From contig NZ_JANQBB010000001.1 of NCBI RefSeq assembly GCF_024721975.1, forward strand, positions 310,001 through 374,000: a DNA stretch of 64,000 nucleotides, read 5' to 3'. The notes beneath the pieces were generated by a model that was not told the origin of the DNA, made no database searches, and saw only the letters and a list, made by a program, of their open reading frames with translations. Made by a program: the position numbers and the translations under genes. Positions 1-8,553 of this stretch are shown piece by piece; the stretch's first letter is position 1; each line of letters starts with the position of its first letter. Source of the stretch: Paenibacillus endoradicis (lineage in GTDB: Bacteria > Bacillota > Bacilli > Paenibacillales > Paenibacillaceae).

Positions 1-599
1 TCCATGCAGACGTGACAAATCCTGAATCTGTGATGCTGATGATCGATCAAATTATTAAAAAATACGGTCAAATTGATGTGCTCTTTAACAATGCGGGAAT
101 TAGTGGTGTTGGAGCTTTACATGAAATTGAGCCTGATACATGGGATCGAGTTATTCAGGTCAACATCCGCGGTGTATACTTGTCTTCCAAATATGTGCTT
201 CCACATATGATGAAACGCAAATCTGGTAACATCATCAACATGTCCTCCTGCGTTGCAGAAATTGGACTCGCTAGAAGGGCCTCTTATTCAGCGACGAAAG
301 GAGCGGTATTGGCGCTGACGAAGTCCATGCAAGTGGATTACGCATCATACAATATCCGCGTAAATGCCATTTTACCCGGTACAATCCTAACGCCGTTCGT
401 TGAGAATTATTTAGTCAGCTCCTATGATGATCGAGAATCTGCTATGGCATCAATCAAGAAACGCCAACTCAGTGAGGAGCTTGGAACACCAGAGGATGTT
501 GCTCAGGCTGCTTTATTCCTTGCTTCAGATGAATCGAAATTTATGATGGGTTCACCTCTTTATATCGATGGAGGCGCTACTTTCGGAAAAAATGCATAA
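1..599 (+). CDS. SDR-family NAD(P)-dependent oxidoreductase, 5' truncated by window edge
   Basis: The reading frame is already open at the first base, so the true start lies upstream. The visible 199 codons carry the classical short-chain dehydrogenase signatures: the NNAG motif after an IDVLFNN strand, the catalytic Ser of the SSC segment, Tyr-x-x-x-Lys (YSATK) and a C-terminal IDGG stretch. The Rossmann TGxxxGxG motif would lie in the missing part. It is followed within 35 bases by an FAH-family hydrolase and a UxaA-type dehydratase, a combination known from fuconate/rhamnonate-type sugar-acid degradation, where the SDR oxidises a 2-keto-3-deoxy sugar acid. The substrate is inferred from these neighbours, not from the protein itself. 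Confidence 0.93.
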   Translation, partial: HADVTNPESVMLMIDQIIKKYGQIDVLFNNAGISGVGALHEIEPDTWDRVIQVNIRGVYLSSKYVLPHMMKRKSGNIINMSSCVAEIGLARRASYSATKGAVLALTKSMQVDYASYNIRVNAILPGTILTPFVENYLVSSYDDRESAMASIKKRQLSEELGTPEDVAQAALFLASDESKFMMGSPLYIDGGATFGKNA

Positions 600-632
600 A
601 AACAGTAAATGACAGAGGAGAGGAATGTTACT

Positions 633-1544
633 ATGAAATTATTAACATTTATTAACAATGGAGACTACCAATTAGGAGTCGTAACTGATCAAGGAGTTCT
701 GGATGTTGCAAGTGCAGTAAGAGATTTACCTATGCTTAGTGGAGAATCCATACCGCTAACGGTTCACGAAGTGATCGACGGTGGTGATGCGGCAGTTGAG
801 AAGCTCGATCAATTCACATCACAAGTACTGGAGATGGTTAGCGACGATAGTTCATATTTGCTTGATGAAGTAAAGCTGACGCTTGGTCCATGTGTAACCC
901 ATCCGAATAAGATCATTTGCGTTGGTCTTAACTATCGCAAACATGCGGAGGAAACGAATGCCGCTATTCCTCAATACCCGATTCTTTTCAATAAGTTTAA
1001 CAATACGTTAACGGGGCATGGCGACGATATTCCACTACCTAAAGTGACGACGAAAGTCGATTATGAAGCTGAACTCGTCATCGTTATCGGAAAAACTGCA
1101 AAGTATGTTGCGAAAGAGGATGCGCTTAGCCATGTGTTTGGTTATTGCAACGTGAACGATTTGTCTGCCCGAGACTTACAGATGAGGACGCAGCAATGGC
1201 TTTTAGGAAAGTCATGTGATAAATTTTCGCCACTTGGACCCTATCTAGTTACTGCGGATGAAATCGGAAACCCGAATGATCTGGATGTTAAATGCCTCGT
1301 CAACGGAGCAGTTCGACAGCATTCCAATACATCGGATATGATCTTCTATTGTGATGAAATCGTAAGCTATATCTCGCAACATATGACGCTTGTACCTGGA
1401 GACATTATTTTAACTGGAACACCAGAAGGAGTCGTTCTCGGTTATCCGGAAGATAAGCAGGTTTATCTAAAGGATGGAGACATCGTTACGATCGAGATTG
1501 AGAAACTTGGCAAGCTGACGAATCGAATGGTTACCGAAAACTGA
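633..1544 (+). CDS. Fumarylacetoacetate hydrolase (FAH) family protein
   Basis: A 303-residue FAH-fold hydrolase. Visible motifs are GLNYRKHAEE near residue 100, the metal-binding acidic stretch VDYEAELVIVIG, NDLSARDLQ and the C-terminal GDIILTGTPEGV. The fold cleaves C-C bonds of 2,4-diketo acids using a divalent metal. The ATG at 633 has a GAGAGGA ribosome-binding site at the right distance; an in-frame ATG at 609 lies before that site and is less likely. Between an SDR and a UxaA-type dehydratase, a role as 2,4-diketo-3-deoxy-sugar-acid hydrolase is plausible. The family also contains isomerases and decarboxylases, so the exact substrate is open. Confidence 0.92.
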   Translation: MKLLTFINNGDYQLGVVTDQGVLDVASAVRDLPMLSGESIPLTVHEVIDGGDAAVEKLDQFTSQVLEMVSDDSSYLLDEVKLTLGPCVTHPNKIICVGLNYRKHAEETNAAIPQYPILFNKFNNTLTGHGDDIPLPKVTTKVDYEAELVIVIGKTAKYVAKEDALSHVFGYCNVNDLSARDLQMRTQQWLLGKSCDKFSPLGPYLVTADEIGNPNDLDVKCLVNGAVRQHSNTSDMIFYCDEIVSYISQHMTLVPGDIILTGTPEGVVLGYPEDKQVYLKDGDIVTIEIEKLGKLTNRMVTEN

Positions 1545-1589
1545 ATTATTGTCGAATTTTAAAGATTGAGAGACGAAAGGAAGATGAAT

Positions 1590-1955
1590 ATGGATGTAGC
1601 GAAGAAGGGTGGCAGAGCTATTATATTACATGCCAAAGATAATGCGGCAACGGCTCTTGAACTTTTCAGCAAAGATTCTATTTTTCATATATCCGAAACT
1701 GATGCGATTATATTGCAAGATAATATAGAATTTGGACATAAATTTGCCTTAGCCTTCATCCCAAGAGGACAGAAAGTATACAAATATGGAGTACCAATCG
1801 GTATAGCGACATTAGATATTCATGTTGGTGAACACATCCATTTACACAATTTAATGAGCATGCAATATTTAACAGATCAATCGGTGGATCAAATTTCGGA
1901 GGGGATGGAGAATGAAGGGATACAAGAGAGCGGATGGAAGAATCGGAATACGTAA
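1590..1955 (+). CDS. UxaA-type dehydratase, small SAF-domain subunit
   Basis: A 121-residue protein whose body resembles the N-terminal SAF domain of altronate/galactarate dehydratases: AIILHAKDNAAT at the start, then a GHKFAL segment, YG.PIG.A and GEHIHLHN. In many organisms this domain is fused to the catalytic part; here it is separate, as in two-subunit members such as (2R)-sulfolactate sulfo-lyase SuyAB. The start at 1590 is preceded by GAAAGGA at a good distance; upstream in-frame ATGs at 1566 and 1584 are badly spaced. Its last 44 bases overlap the large-subunit gene in another frame, which suggests translational coupling and 1:1 expression. Confidence 0.85.
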   Translation: MDVAKKGGRAIILHAKDNAATALELFSKDSIFHISETDAIILQDNIEFGHKFALAFIPRGQKVYKYGVPIGIATLDIHVGEHIHLHNLMSMQYLTDQSVDQISEGMENEGIQESGWKNRNT

Positions 1956-3087
1956 TCATGTAGCAGTCATCTATACCGTTGAATGTGCACATCACGTTTC
2001 TGATACCATCGCGCGAAGTGTACCTGGTGTTGAAGTATTAGGTTACGCTGGTTGTTATTCAGATCCTTACGCATTCCGAATGCTTGTCGAATTGGGTAAG
2101 CATCCTAATGTGGCAGGGGTTATCATTGTACGTATTGGTTGTGAAAGTACTGATGTTGACTTACTCACTTCACTAATTGCCGAAAGTGGAAAACGTGTTG
2201 AAATGATCAATATCCAGGAAACTGGCGGATCTATTGCTTCAATCTCGCTTGGTAAAAAATACGCGCTCGAAATGATAGAGAGTGCTGAAACAACAGAACT
2301 CCAGGAAATTGGTTTGGATGATCTAATTATTGGTGTTGAATGTGGTGGTTCTGATGCAACCTCAGGGTTATCTGCAAACCCTGCTACGGGATGGGCAGTA
2401 GATCGTTTGGTAGAACATGGTGCTCGTGTTATTTTTAGTGAGCTACCGGAGTTATTAGGATGTAACGATTATTTACTTGATCGAGCAGCTAACGAAACAG
2501 TTAAAACTAGACTTCAAGACGGTTTGGTCCGAGCACAAGGTCTAGGGATTCTCTTGAAAACTTTTGCAGTTTCCGTAGGAAATGAAGCAGGTGGTCTAAC
2601 TACAATTGAGGAGAAGTCATTAGGTGCATTATGCAAAGCAGGAACAAAACCCATTGTTGATATATTGAAACCTGGTCAACACCCAGAAAAAGCAGGACTT
2701 TATTTATTGGATAAAGTAGGATTATTAGACACGAATCAATTAACGATATATGAAGAAAACGATAGTGATGGACTTGTAACTTTACTAGCTTCGGGCGCAC
2801 ATATATTATTGTTTACTACAGGAAGAGGTAACGTCATAGGGTCTGTTATTGCACCTGTAATTAAAATATGTGGAAATCCGATTACTGCTAGACGGATGTC
2901 TGACAACATGGATATTAATGCTGGAGGGATTATAGAAGGCATACATTCCGTAGATCAAGTAGGTCAACAATTGTTTGATCTAATTGGTGCGGTTGCTGCA
3001 GGACAGCAAACTAAAGCGGAAATATTGGGTCATAAGGAATATTCAATTCCAGACAAACCAGGCAGAGCTTGCGATTTGTTTGGATAG
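1912..3087 (+). CDS. UxaA-type dehydratase, large catalytic subunit
   Basis: A 391-residue protein matching the catalytic part of the altronate/galactarate dehydratase (UxaA/GarD) family: it opens with GYKRADGRIGIRN, followed by VECAHH, ETGGS, VECGGSDATSGLSANPATG and a C-terminal GGIIEG block. Cys residues at the family positions could ligate an iron centre, as in known UxaA enzymes. It begins inside the small-subunit gene behind a GGAGGGG site. Together the two subunits should remove water (or, in the SuyB branch, sulfite) from a hydroxy acid. The SDR and FAH neighbours favour a sugar acid. Confidence 0.88.
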   Translation: MKGYKRADGRIGIRNHVAVIYTVECAHHVSDTIARSVPGVEVLGYAGCYSDPYAFRMLVELGKHPNVAGVIIVRIGCESTDVDLLTSLIAESGKRVEMINIQETGGSIASISLGKKYALEMIESAETTELQEIGLDDLIIGVECGGSDATSGLSANPATGWAVDRLVEHGARVIFSELPELLGCNDYLLDRAANETVKTRLQDGLVRAQGLGILLKTFAVSVGNEAGGLTTIEEKSLGALCKAGTKPIVDILKPGQHPEKAGLYLLDKVGLLDTNQLTIYEENDSDGLVTLLASGAHILLFTTGRGNVIGSVIAPVIKICGNPITARRMSDNMDINAGGIIEGIHSVDQVGQQLFDLIGAVAAGQQTKAEILGHKEYSIPDKPGRACDLFG

Positions 3088-3104
3088 AGATTGTTTTCTT
3101 AATT

Positions 3105-3138
3105 GAGAAAAGCACGATGATATGTCGTGCTTCTCTTT
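3105..3138. terminator. Bidirectional rho-independent terminator
   Basis: The arms GAGAAAAGCACGA and TCGTGCTTCTC enclose a short loop. A T-rich run follows on the + side and an A-run precedes on the other, so the hairpin can end both the catabolic operon and the convergent MocR gene. Confidence 0.85.
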
Positions 3139-4478
3139 TAGTTAAAGTTATTTATTTTGTCATTCAAAGCAAAGGCTAGTTCATTAATACCCTTAGAGAT
3201 TTTATGTTCTTCCACAGTTGAAACATTCAATTTTAATATTCTCTCCTGATAAAATCCTTCCAAATAATTTCGGTTCATTGATTCAAGCAAAATATGTTTT
3301 TGGTTTAGATAATGGATGAGTTTACTCATATTAACTTGTTTTGGTAAGCTAATATGACTGTGCATACAGATTTCTGAATTAACTTGATACATCGGTAAGT
3401 AAGTTTTTAACGATTGTTGAAGTGCTTGAGCACGTGCTGTATAGGCCTCACTCACTTGAGCACGGTAACGTGTAAACATACCGCTTTTTAGATATAGTTC
3501 TAGGGCTGCCTGTGAAATCATGGAACTATCGATATCTGCAGTGTTTTTATATTGTTGAAATTGATCTTTTATTGAATTCGGTAGTACTGCGATTCCAATA
3601 CGTAGTCCGGGAAACATAATTTTGGAAAAGCTTTTTAAATAAATAACACGATCATGTAAGTCATAAGAAAATAGCGGATCTACTTTTGAATTTTGTTCGA
3701 AATCTGCTAAGTAGTCATCTTCAATAATATAAACATCATATTTATTTGCTAAATGGAGAATAGATTCTTTTTCTTTTCTACTATAAGAAATTCCTAATGG
3801 ATTATGGAATCGTGGCATTGTATAAAAAAACTTAATGTCATCTTTACGGAAAATTTGTTCTAATTCATCTAAATTGATACCCTCTTTAGTTAGTTTGATG
3901 CCAACAGCTGGCAGTTGATATGTTTTAATAAAGTCCATATATAAATGATAACTTGGTTGTTCTACAAGGATCTTTGTGCGATTATTTGGAAATGGCATCA
4001 GGCTTAGTAAAGAGAGCGCTTGTTGAACACCCGAAGTAATAAAGATATTGTCCATATGTGTAAATACTTGATACTCTTCTAATAATTTTTGTGCTTCAAT
4101 AACTAATGATGGTAAACCTTTTGGTGTACCATATCGAAATAAGTCTGCTTGATAAGTGTCGATTGCTTTATTGATACAATGCTGAAAATCCTTGTAGGGA
4201 AAAGCATTCCATGTAGGTGATGACGTTGCAAAATCTATAAATTCAGACTTTTCTGGTGCTTGTGGTGTTTGATGATCTACGACGTAATAACCACTCTTTG
4301 GCATGGCATAAATGAGATGTTGGTCTTCAAGTTTCTTAATAGCGGTCAGAATTGTACTTATACTACAGGAGAAAGTTTTCGATAAATCACGAATAGAGGG
4401 CAATTTAGTACCAACGGGTAAATCACCTCTCTGAATTTGATTGATTAAATAATCGTATATAGATTCATATTTGAGCAT
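3138..4478 (-). CDS. MocR/PdxR-type regulator (GntR HTH plus aminotransferase-like domain)
   Basis: Residues 1-70 form a GntR winged helix (KLPSIRDLSKTFSCSISTI). The remainder is a fold-type I aminotransferase-like domain, with the PLP lysine expected in the YLKSFSKIMFPGLRIG segment and a DDYLADF motif. Such regulators bind PLP or amino-acid adducts and often control a divergent gene. I place the start at the ATG ending at 4478, because AGGAG lies seven bases upstream; a GTG at 4496 lies upstream of that site. The 446-residue length is normal. It is divergent from an EamA exporter with a palindromic site between them, so it probably controls that exporter and itself. Confidence 0.93.
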   Translation of the reverse strand: MLKYESIYDYLINQIQRGDLPVGTKLPSIRDLSKTFSCSISTILTAIKKLEDQHLIYAMPKSGYYVVDHQTPQAPEKSEFIDFATSSPTWNAFPYKDFQHCINKAIDTYQADLFRYGTPKGLPSLVIEAQKLLEEYQVFTHMDNIFITSGVQQALSLLSLMPFPNNRTKILVEQPSYHLYMDFIKTYQLPAVGIKLTKEGINLDELEQIFRKDDIKFFYTMPRFHNPLGISYSRKEKESILHLANKYDVYIIEDDYLADFEQNSKVDPLFSYDLHDRVIYLKSFSKIMFPGLRIGIAVLPNSIKDQFQQYKNTADIDSSMISQAALELYLKSGMFTRYRAQVSEAYTARAQALQQSLKTYLPMYQVNSEICMHSHISLPKQVNMSKLIHYLNQKHILLESMNRNYLEGFYQERILKLNVSTVEEHKISKGINELAFALNDKINNFN

Positions 4479-4493
4479 TTTCAAACTCCTAGG

Positions 4494-4517
4494 CACATCT
4501 GTATCGGTACAGATGTG
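4494..4517. promoter_or_regulatory. Perfect palindrome, candidate MocR operator
   Basis: CACATCTGTA and TACAGATGTG are perfect 10-base inverted arms around TCGG. The site lies 16 bases upstream of the MocR start codon, in the 116-base divergent region shared with the EamA gene. It has no T-tract, so it is unlikely to be a terminator. Its position fits autoregulation by the MocR protein; binding is inferred. Confidence 0.6.
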
Positions 4518-4597
4518 TATTTTATATATAGTATATTCTTCTTTTTTTTACTACGATAGATTTACCGGCCGAGTAAAAATAAGAAGAGGTAATTTAT

Positions 4598-5518
4598 ATG
4601 ACTGAAAAAACAAAGGCATATATCGCAGCAGTTATGTATGCATTTATTATTGGTCTTTCTTTTATGTTTGTCAAAATGACTTTAACCGTTGCCAATCCAT
4701 TAGATACGCTTGCACATCGATTTACGATTGCGTGGATTGCTGCTACTATTTTTATAATATTTAAAAAGAGAGTAATAAAGATTGATTGGAAAGATATATT
4801 TAAAATCCTGCCGTTAGCATTATTATACCCAGTAATCTTTTTTACTTTACAAGTGTATGGTCTAGCAAAAACGACATCTACAGAAGCAGGAATTATTCAA
4901 GCAGCTATTCCAATTTTCACATTAGTGTTTGCAAGCATCTTATTGAAGGAGAAAACTACAAGTAGACATTTCTTATTTATTGGTTTATCGATAATTGGTG
5001 TCATTTACTTGTTGTTGATGAGTAGCACACCTACTGAAGTAGCGGGCTTAATTGGTGGTGGATTGATATTATTATCAACTGTTGCGGCTGCATTATATAA
5101 CGTATTTGCAAGAAAGCTTACAAAGCAATATTCAGTATTCACATTAACCTATGTCATGACAAGTTTTGGTTTTATTATTTTCAATGTAATTGCGATAGGC
5201 GATCATGTGGTGAACGATACATTAACGCAATTTTTCCGACCATTTATGCATTATGATTTTGTTGTTTCGATTTTGTATTTGGGTATTTTATCATCACTCA
5301 TAACCTCTTATCTTTCAAATTATGCATTGTCAAAAATAGCTGCTTCTAAAATGAGTGTTTTCAGTAATTTTGCGACGCTTATTACGATATTAGCTGGTGT
5401 TTTATTTTTACAGGAAGAATTTCAACTATATCACTTAATAGGAACTATTATTATTGTTTTAGGAGTCATCGGTACCAATTTTTATGGTAGTAGAGGAAAA
5501 CAGAATGAAAAAATATAG
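4598..5518 (+). CDS. EamA/DMT-superfamily transporter
   Basis: A 306-residue integral membrane protein with about ten hydrophobic helices in two halves, each resembling an EamA repeat. It has conserved features of RhaT/YdcZ-type drug-metabolite transporters, such as KTTSTEAGIIQAAIPIFT and a helix-terminal KEK. These proteins usually export amino acids or small metabolites. AGAGG precedes the ATG. The divergent MocR regulator suggests induction by an amino acid or a PLP-related compound, in the pattern of known MocR-controlled exporters. The substrate cannot be read from the sequence. Confidence 0.9.
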   Translation: MTEKTKAYIAAVMYAFIIGLSFMFVKMTLTVANPLDTLAHRFTIAWIAATIFIIFKKRVIKIDWKDIFKILPLALLYPVIFFTLQVYGLAKTTSTEAGIIQAAIPIFTLVFASILLKEKTTSRHFLFIGLSIIGVIYLLLMSSTPTEVAGLIGGGLILLSTVAAALYNVFARKLTKQYSVFTLTYVMTSFGFIIFNVIAIGDHVVNDTLTQFFRPFMHYDFVVSILYLGILSSLITSYLSNYALSKIAASKMSVFSNFATLITILAGVLFLQEEFQLYHLIGTIIIVLGVIGTNFYGSRGKQNEKI

Positions 5519-5541
5519 TCTCTTATCTGTATAAACGATAC

Positions 5542-5608
5542 AAAAAGAGTAGAGGAGTAAACTGTACAATATATTACGAATGGTTTAAGTGACTCCTGAT
5601 CTTTTTTT
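5542..5608 (+). terminator. Rho-independent terminator after EamA gene
   Basis: An A-rich left arm ending AGAGGAGT pairs, with a small bulge, with GACTCCTGATC followed by seven T residues. Confidence 0.65.
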
Positions 5609-5726
5609 CGATAATAGTGTTATACTTGTAGCTACCATTAACAATCTAATATATCGATCTTAAGAATTAGTAAATTTTAGAAGTCACAATGATTTAATTC
5701 GTTTACTTCGGGAGGAAACACCAATT

Positions 5727-6113
5727 ATGTCTTATATTAAACAGCTTGAAACCTCATCCATATCGTTAATCGTACCGTTTAAACAATTAAAATCAATTGC
5801 TGAGGAACTCATTGAACAAGCGATTCAAATTCAAGTATCAGTGAATATTGAGTCTGAAGAGCTAAACGATGGAGAATTAAGAATTTTAGCTAACTTTGAT
5901 GATAGTCAGTTATCTGATGAGGAAGTTCGTTCACTTTCAAAGGCAGGGTTTGCGTCTAGTGAACCATATCGTAATGCGGATACAGCATTAGATGCTATTT
6001 TCGTAGGTAGATATGATATTCAACCTACTTTAGGTGATGAAGAAGATGGCGATTATTATTTCATTGTTGAGATAGAGTATAATGATTACCAAAGATCATT
6101 GAATCGCAAGTAG
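5727..6113 (+). CDS. Hypothetical acidic protein, 128 aa
   Basis: I do not recognise this family. It is a soluble, strongly acidic protein with no signal peptide or membrane segment: an N-terminal helical part (residues 1-40), then many Asp/Glu (about residues 45-75 and 100-125) and a tyrosine-rich, basic C-terminus. The ATG at 5727 has GGGAGG ten bases upstream. It stands alone, with terminators on both sides (5542-5608 and 6211-6238). Codon use looks like that of its neighbours. The clear ribosome-binding site and isolated unit argue that it is real. Confidence 0.75.
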   Translation: MSYIKQLETSSISLIVPFKQLKSIAEELIEQAIQIQVSVNIESEELNDGELRILANFDDSQLSDEEVRSLSKAGFASSEPYRNADTALDAIFVGRYDIQPTLGDEEDGDYYFIVEIEYNDYQRSLNRK

Positions 6114-6121
6114 AGTTACAT

Positions 6122-6200
6122 GTTCTCGGCTTGCGAAAGTCCACTTTTGAACATTTATTGGAAGAGGAAGTTCAAAAAGTAGACAGGCTATAATAAAGAA
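6122..6200. repeat. Broken copy of the GTTCAAAA repeat family (right end joined to left end)
   Basis: The stretch TTTTGAACATTTATTGGAAG is followed directly by GAGGAAGTTCAAAAAG. This is the same junction as at 31100-31175 and between the tandem copies at 32.5-33.1 kb. Only about 40 bases of each end remain. It lies between the acidic-protein gene and its terminator. Confidence 0.75.
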
Positions 6201-6210
6201 GTAATTAACG

Positions 6211-6238
6211 AGGACACAGCATTTTGTGTCCTTTTTTC
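6211..6238 (+). terminator. Rho-independent terminator
   Basis: AGGACACA and TGTGTCCT enclose a short loop and are followed by six T residues. Confidence 0.85.
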
Positions 6239-6315
6239 TATGATAAGGAAGCATATTATTCATTGCGGAAAATTACTAAAGATTGTTAATCATTTCGCGT
6301 AAGTATAGTTTATGA

Positions 6316-6485
6316 TATACTTAATAGCGTTGTTATAAAAAATGGCTGTTTCGAACTTTAAATGATAGGTAGTAAGAAGCTCTAAATACGGAGTTAGTTG
6401 ATACAAATACCATAACTTAATAATAGTTAATATAAAGCAGTGATAGCTTAGAATTAGCGTTATTCTAAGCTATTACTGCTTTTTT
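6316..6485 (+). promoter_or_regulatory. Leader with strong internal terminator (putative attenuator) upstream of the ABC-F gene
   Basis: A candidate -10 (TATACT, 6316-6321) is followed by about 115 bases and then a 19-base-pair hairpin: AGCAGTGATAGCTTAGAAT at 6436-6454 pairs with its complement at 6462-6480, and T residues follow. No annotated gene lies between this -10 and the hairpin, only a possible seven-codon ORF at 6342-6365 (MAVSNFK) without a good ribosome-binding site. A terminator in a leader is typical of antibiotic-responsive ABC-F genes such as vmlR, where ribosome stalling prevents termination. I could not find a convincing antiterminator; TCTAA near 6396 could pair with TTAGA in the left arm. 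Confidence 0.6.
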
Positions 6486-6570
6486 ATGGATATATATTGG
6501 TAATCATTAAGCTTTAATAAGGAAAACTAACAAATTTATAGAATAGCATAGAAAAGGGCGTTGATTATTC

Positions 6571-8115
6571 ATGAGTATTTTAACAGTTGAAGAAATGAGC
6601 CATTCATTTGGAGAAAGAATAATATTTGATAAAGTATCTTTCCGAATTTTAAAAGGAGAGCATATCGCACTGGTAGGAGCAAACGGTGAAGGTAAATCTA
6701 CTTTAATGAAAATTATTACTAATCAGTTATTACCTGATAACGGAAAAGTAACTTGGGGTAGCAAGATTAGTGTTGGTTATATGGATCAGTACGCTGACCT
6801 TAACAAAGGAAAAACTGTAGAAGATATATTGAAAGAAGCATTCTCGACTTTGTTTGATGCAGAGCAAGAAATTAACGATTTGTATGGCCAACTTGGGGAA
6901 TTAAGCGAAGCAGAAATGGACATTGCACTAGCTAAAATTGGTGATATGCAAGAAATGCTTGATACGAATGACTTTTACAATATTAATTCCAAAATACAAA
7001 CAACTGCTTTAGGACTTGGTATTCTTGAACTGTTAGAGAGAGATGCGTCTTCATTAAGTGGTGGACAAAGAACAAAGATTTTGCTTGCGAAATTATTGTT
7101 AGAAACGCCAGATATTTTACTGTTAGATGAGCCAACCAACTATCTTGATGTAGAGCATATCGAGTGGTTGCAAACGTATTTGAATAATTATGAAAATGCA
7201 TTTGTATTAATTTCTCATGATACTGACTTTGTGAATAGTGTCATTAATGTCGTCCAACATCTTGAGCATAAAGTTTTAACAAGATATGTAGGAGATTATG
7301 AAAATTATCTGAAAGTTTATGCAATTAAGAAGGAACAACTAGAAATCGAATTTAGAGAGCAAAAGAGAGAAATTGCTAAGCTAGAGGACTATATTGCTAG
7401 AAATAAAGCAAGAGCATCCACTTCAAAACAAGCAAAATCAAGAGAGAAAAAACTGGATAAAATTGAGAGAATAGAAATTAAGAGTGAGAACATAAAACCT
7501 CAATTTAACTTTATGAAAGCAAGATCATCAGGCGAAATGATTTTCGAAGTTGAGAACTTAGTTGTTGGTTACAACAAGCCACTAAGTAAACCGTTGAATC
7601 TAAAAATGAAGCGTGAACAAAAGATTGCTATCGTTGGTACTAACGGATTAGGGAAATCGACACTTCTGAAAAGTTTATTAGGAGTTTTAACACCGATAAG
7701 CGGTGAAATTAATTTAGGTAATTACCAAGAAATAGGATATTTTCAACAAGAAATACTTGAAGTAAATACAAATGTGGTTATAGATGATGTCTGGAATGAA
7801 TTTCCTAATTCAACGAATAAAGAAATCATGGGACAATTATCTAGATGCGGCTTAACAAGAAAAAATATTGAAAGTCCAGTAAATATATTAAGCGGTGGAG
7901 AGCAAGCAAAAGTTAGATTATGTAAACTGATTAATAAACCCTCCAACATCTTGGTGTTGGATGAGCCGACAAACCATTTAGATATACATGCGAAAGAAGA
8001 ACTTAAGCGAGCATTACAAGATTATAAGGGCAGCATACTGCTAGTATGTCATGAACCAGAATTCTATAAAGATATTGTAACTGATGTATGGAATTGTGAA
8101 GATTGGGCTCTGTAA
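6571..8115 (+). CDS. yfmM: ABC-F family ATPase (YfmM-like), ribosome-associated
   Basis: A 514-residue soluble protein with two ABC ATPase domains and no membrane part. The first domain has Walker A GANGEGKST, signature LSGGQRTK and Walker B ILLLDEPTNYLD. An arginine/lysine-rich linker follows (about residues 245-310). The second domain has GTNGLGKST, LSGGEQAKVR and LVLDEPTNHLD. ABC-F proteins act in the ribosomal E-site as translation factors or antibiotic-protection factors. Length and N-terminus resemble Bacillus YfmM from memory; the symbol is therefore tentative. The gene lies behind a leader terminator, suggesting control by attenuation. The ribosome-binding site is weak (AAGGG about 13 bases before ATG). 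Confidence 0.93.
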   Translation: MSILTVEEMSHSFGERIIFDKVSFRILKGEHIALVGANGEGKSTLMKIITNQLLPDNGKVTWGSKISVGYMDQYADLNKGKTVEDILKEAFSTLFDAEQEINDLYGQLGELSEAEMDIALAKIGDMQEMLDTNDFYNINSKIQTTALGLGILELLERDASSLSGGQRTKILLAKLLLETPDILLLDEPTNYLDVEHIEWLQTYLNNYENAFVLISHDTDFVNSVINVVQHLEHKVLTRYVGDYENYLKVYAIKKEQLEIEFREQKREIAKLEDYIARNKARASTSKQAKSREKKLDKIERIEIKSENIKPQFNFMKARSSGEMIFEVENLVVGYNKPLSKPLNLKMKREQKIAIVGTNGLGKSTLLKSLLGVLTPISGEINLGNYQEIGYFQQEILEVNTNVVIDDVWNEFPNSTNKEIMGQLSRCGLTRKNIESPVNILSGGEQAKVRLCKLINKPSNILVLDEPTNHLDIHAKEELKRALQDYKGSILLVCHEPEFYKDIVTDVWNCEDWAL

Positions 8116-8126
8116 ATAGATCATAG

Positions 8127-8168
8127 TTGTCCTTATTATTCCAATGTAGAATGAAATAATAAGGACAA
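8127..8168 (+). terminator. Hairpin after ABC-F gene
   Basis: TTGTCCTTATTATT and AATAATAAGGACAA form a perfect 14-base-pair stem around a 14-base loop. There is no T-tract, so it may stabilise the mRNA 3' end rather than terminate. Confidence 0.5.
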
Positions 8169-8184
8169 CAAACTAACAGACTAA

Positions 8185-8225
8185 AGCAAAGGTTGATCAT
8201 TCTCGTCGAGTGATCTGCCTTTGCT
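8185..8225 (+). terminator. Second hairpin downstream of ABC-F gene
   Basis: AGCAAAGG and CCTTTGCT form the outer stem, with GATCA/TGATC inside. A weak T-rich stretch follows. From here to 8524 I see no gene and no clear element in about 300 bases of A+T-rich DNA. Confidence 0.45.
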
Positions 8226-8524
8226 ATTTATCGTGTCCGAATAAGTGAAATCATATGAAAACAACTATGTGATTTATAATACAATCACGGATGGTTTCTG
8301 TCTAATTTGTTACAGTTGTTAGAATGAACACGTAATAATGCTTGTATTTTGTGTGAAAATTTAGTCCCTATTATGAACATTATTGTGGGATAGGCACTAA
8401 AATCTTTGAATTAAATGAGTATTTATGCCCGTAAAGTCAATGTTTATATACGTTTTTTATTACTTGCCCAATTTCTTTAATTCATATGGATATCTTTACA
8501 TTCAAAATTAATTCGTTCGTTTTA

Positions 8525-8553
8525 TTGACACATTTTGATAATTGGACTATCAT
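8525..8553 (+). promoter_or_regulatory. SigA-type promoter for the SDR/MFS operon
   Basis: TTGACA (8525-8530) is separated by 17 bases from TATCAT (8548-8553). Transcription from here would give a leader of about 170 bases before the SDR start at 8733; I recognise no riboswitch in it. Confidence 0.6.
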
